Below, piece after piece: positions 62,645 to 64,000 of a stretch of DNA of 64,000 bases. The position numbers and the translations under genes are program-made. Origin of the DNA: Porphyra umbilicalis (Eukaryota; Rhodophyta; Bangiophyceae; Bangiales; Bangiaceae); NCBI GenBank assembly GCA_002049455.2, contig KV918964.1, positions 78,111 to 142,110 on the forward strand, written 5' to 3'. Numbering within the stretch: position 1 is the first letter of the stretch; the number at the start of each line of letters is the position of its first letter. The notes below the pieces were generated by a model, which did no database searches, was not told the DNA's origin, and worked only from the letters and a program-made list of their open reading frames with translations.

Positions 62645-63322
62645 TTGGCGTCAACCATTGGCCTCTCTTCGATTTACGACGCGCTATACCGGGAGAATAT
62701 GACTTGCTCAACAGTCAAGCACTTTCTCCATGTGCTGGACACATTGCGTTGTGCGTCAGAGCGGCATTGCCCGGCAGAGCGATCCCTTTTCGACATTTTT
62801 GTCATCCCCGTATCTGAACACCGAGGAGCTAATGACAAGTGGTCGTCCTCGTGGCGCTTCAAGAAGTTTTCTGCGACAAATCGGATCCTCGCGCTGCTTC
62901 CTCAGGAGCCCGTCGCGGAGCTTTTATCAACGCACGACATTGAAATTGTTTGTCTGATGCTTGTCACGACGTGGGTGTCTTTCATCGAGTGGGCAGTACT
63001 TTCGCAAGCCCACGGCGAGGACAGTGGCTTTGATTTGTTCCTGGTGTTGCGTGCAAGCCCTGATGTTCGAGGCCTCAACAACCCCGGTAAAGTGCCACAA
63101 TCTAGGGGGTTACCTCAGAAGGAGGGAAGTAACGGCCGTCTCAGCCGCTCGCGCGACACCCGCTATGGGACTCGAGGTCCGGGAAGTCGGGCCGATCGAA
63201 ACGCCAATACATCGAGACACGGTTTACTTGCCGGCGACGACGGTGCCTCCCACCGTCGTCGCCCTTCGTCCGAAAACGGCGGAAACCGTCGCCCGGGCCC
63301 AATTTCCCCAAATGGGAATTGA
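62645..63322 (+). CDS. hypothetical protein ORF
   Basis: 225 codons. The first about 135 residues look protein-like and non-repetitive (FLHVLDTLRCASERHC, RFKKFSATNRILALLPQEPV, CLMLVTTWVSFIEWAVL), including a hydrophobic helix; the rest is basic and low-complexity. The open frame may start upstream. No family recognised. The C-terminal half could be chance extension into the GC-rich DNA that follows. Confidence 0.3.
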   Translation: MASTIGLSSIYDALYRENMTCSTVKHFLHVLDTLRCASERHCPAERSLFDIFVIPVSEHRGANDKWSSSWRFKKFSATNRILALLPQEPVAELLSTHDIEIVCLMLVTTWVSFIEWAVLSQAHGEDSGFDLFLVLRASPDVRGLNNPGKVPQSRGLPQKEGSNGRLSRSRDTRYGTRGPGSRADRNANTSRHGLLAGDDGASHRRRPSSENGGNRRPGPISPNGN

Positions 63323-63752
63323 CCCGGGCCGTCACCAACCAATGCAGATAATTCCCTCCATGCATGTCAAGTCCCCCGAGGCGATCATTACAGACGAGGG
63401 GGAGGAACCGTCCCGCGCGCAACGCGCTGCACCCGCCGCGTGGCGCCCGGTCGGCTGTCGCCTGCCGCGCCCTCTCGGGCGCGCCAGCGCCCGCTCAGGC
63501 GCGCCAACCCGGCCTCCCGCGGGGCCCGCGTGCCGGGCGCGGCGGATCGGGTGCGCTCCCTCAAGTCGCCCGAGCCGGGCAGCGGGGCCGCCCCCTCGCC
63601 CCGCCATCCTGCGTCGCCAACCCGTCGGCCACCACCGCCGCTGGCGGCGCCACCACGGGTCGGGGACCGACGTCCCCCGCCGTCGCCGACGTCCCCGCGG
63701 TGGCACCCTGGCGCAAAGGGGGCCCCGTAGTACTACATCCCCTTCGGCTGAG
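63323..63752. other. GC-rich leader-like region
   Basis: It follows an imperfect inverted repeat around CCCGGG at 63294-63329. No gene supported. Confidence 0.25.
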
Positions 63753-64000
63753 ATGGAGCCGTCCCCGGCGACGCCTCCCGATAGCCCCGTCGGGGCTCCG
63801 TCCTCCGCGCCCCTGGCGTGCCCAACCCCGGTGGTCGCCGCTCCGGGGCCGGCGCCGGCGGCCGTCGCGCCGCCCGCGTCGGGACCGCCCGGGCGCCGCC
63901 CAGCCGTCCCCGCCCGCCCGTCGGTGCCGCCGGGTATGCGGCTTCCGTACGACCCGAACGGCCGGGAGTGGCGGAAGCCGCCCCGCCCAGTGGGCGCCGC
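63753..64000 (+). CDS. partial Pro-rich ORF running off the right edge
   Basis: ATG at 63753 with an open frame to the window end (82 codons). Starts MEPSPATPPDSPVGAP and turns into RLPYDPNGREWRKPPR near the edge. The Pro/Ala-rich opening resembles the disordered N-terminus of a retrotransposon Gag, but there is too little to identify it. Confidence 0.3.
   Translation, partial: MEPSPATPPDSPVGAPSSAPLACPTPVVAAPGPAPAAVAPPASGPPGRRPAVPARPSVPPGMRLPYDPNGREWRKPPRPVGA

Overview
This is nuclear DNA of a eukaryote. One ordinary host gene is clear: the 60S ribosomal protein RPL27A (uL15) at 8.8-9.7 kb, whose coding frame is interrupted by two GT-AG introns, one of them directly after the start codon. 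A JmjC-domain (histone-demethylase-like) gene lies at 1.6-2.7 kb. Almost everything else is transposons, transposon relics, MITEs and low-complexity DNA. PIF/Harbinger transposases of the 'plant transposon protein' type, a chromodomain Ty3/gypsy element and a Ty1/copia element together fit an alga, stramenopile or similar protist with a repeat-rich genome. I cannot name the species.

Layout. 0-2.7 kb: a degraded Arg/Gly/acidic reading frame, then the JmjC gene. 3.1-5.8 kb (minus): remains of a CACTA/KDZ-like transposase. 7.7-8.0 kb: a 300-bp MITE. 8.8-9.7 kb: RPL27A. 10.1-12.2 kb: extreme GC low-complexity DNA. 12.7-13.6 kb: a hAT-like non-autonomous element with an 8-bp target duplication (7/8). 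13.75-25.04 kb: Harbinger element 1, with a transposase (+) converging on a Myb/SANT-like partner (-), plus two further minus-strand genes as cargo; one encodes a duplicated cysteine module CX2CX12CX3CXCPW. 25-31 kb: host spacer with MITEs, two of them abutting, and a foldback element with nearly identical 450-bp arms. 31.25-49.25 kb: Harbinger element 2, related in terminal repeats, gene content and convergent layout. Its transposase gene is split by a complete 10.2-kb Ty3/gypsy chromovirus (37.01-47.22 kb). That chromovirus has intact gag and pol and a 650-730-codon ORF on the opposite strand between pol and the 3' LTR. 50.6-50.9 kb: a second MITE related to the one at 7.7 kb. 53.5-58.5 kb (minus): a full-length Ty1/copia element whose single reading frame has no frameshift but eight in-frame stops. 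59-64 kb: low-complexity DNA and unassigned ORFs.

How the parts relate. The Harbinger transposases would cut at termini of the form GAGCACASCC, helped by their Myb/SANT partners. The MITE at 26.6 kb (GAGCATCTCC ends, TTA duplication) is a plausible dependent. The gypsy LTRs differ at about 5 positions plus one indel and the copia LTRs at about 16 positions (counted by eye), so the gypsy insertion into Harbinger 2 is the younger event. The best candidates for undescribed biology are the antisense gene of the chromovirus, with its paired upstream hairpins, and the cargo genes of Harbinger 1.
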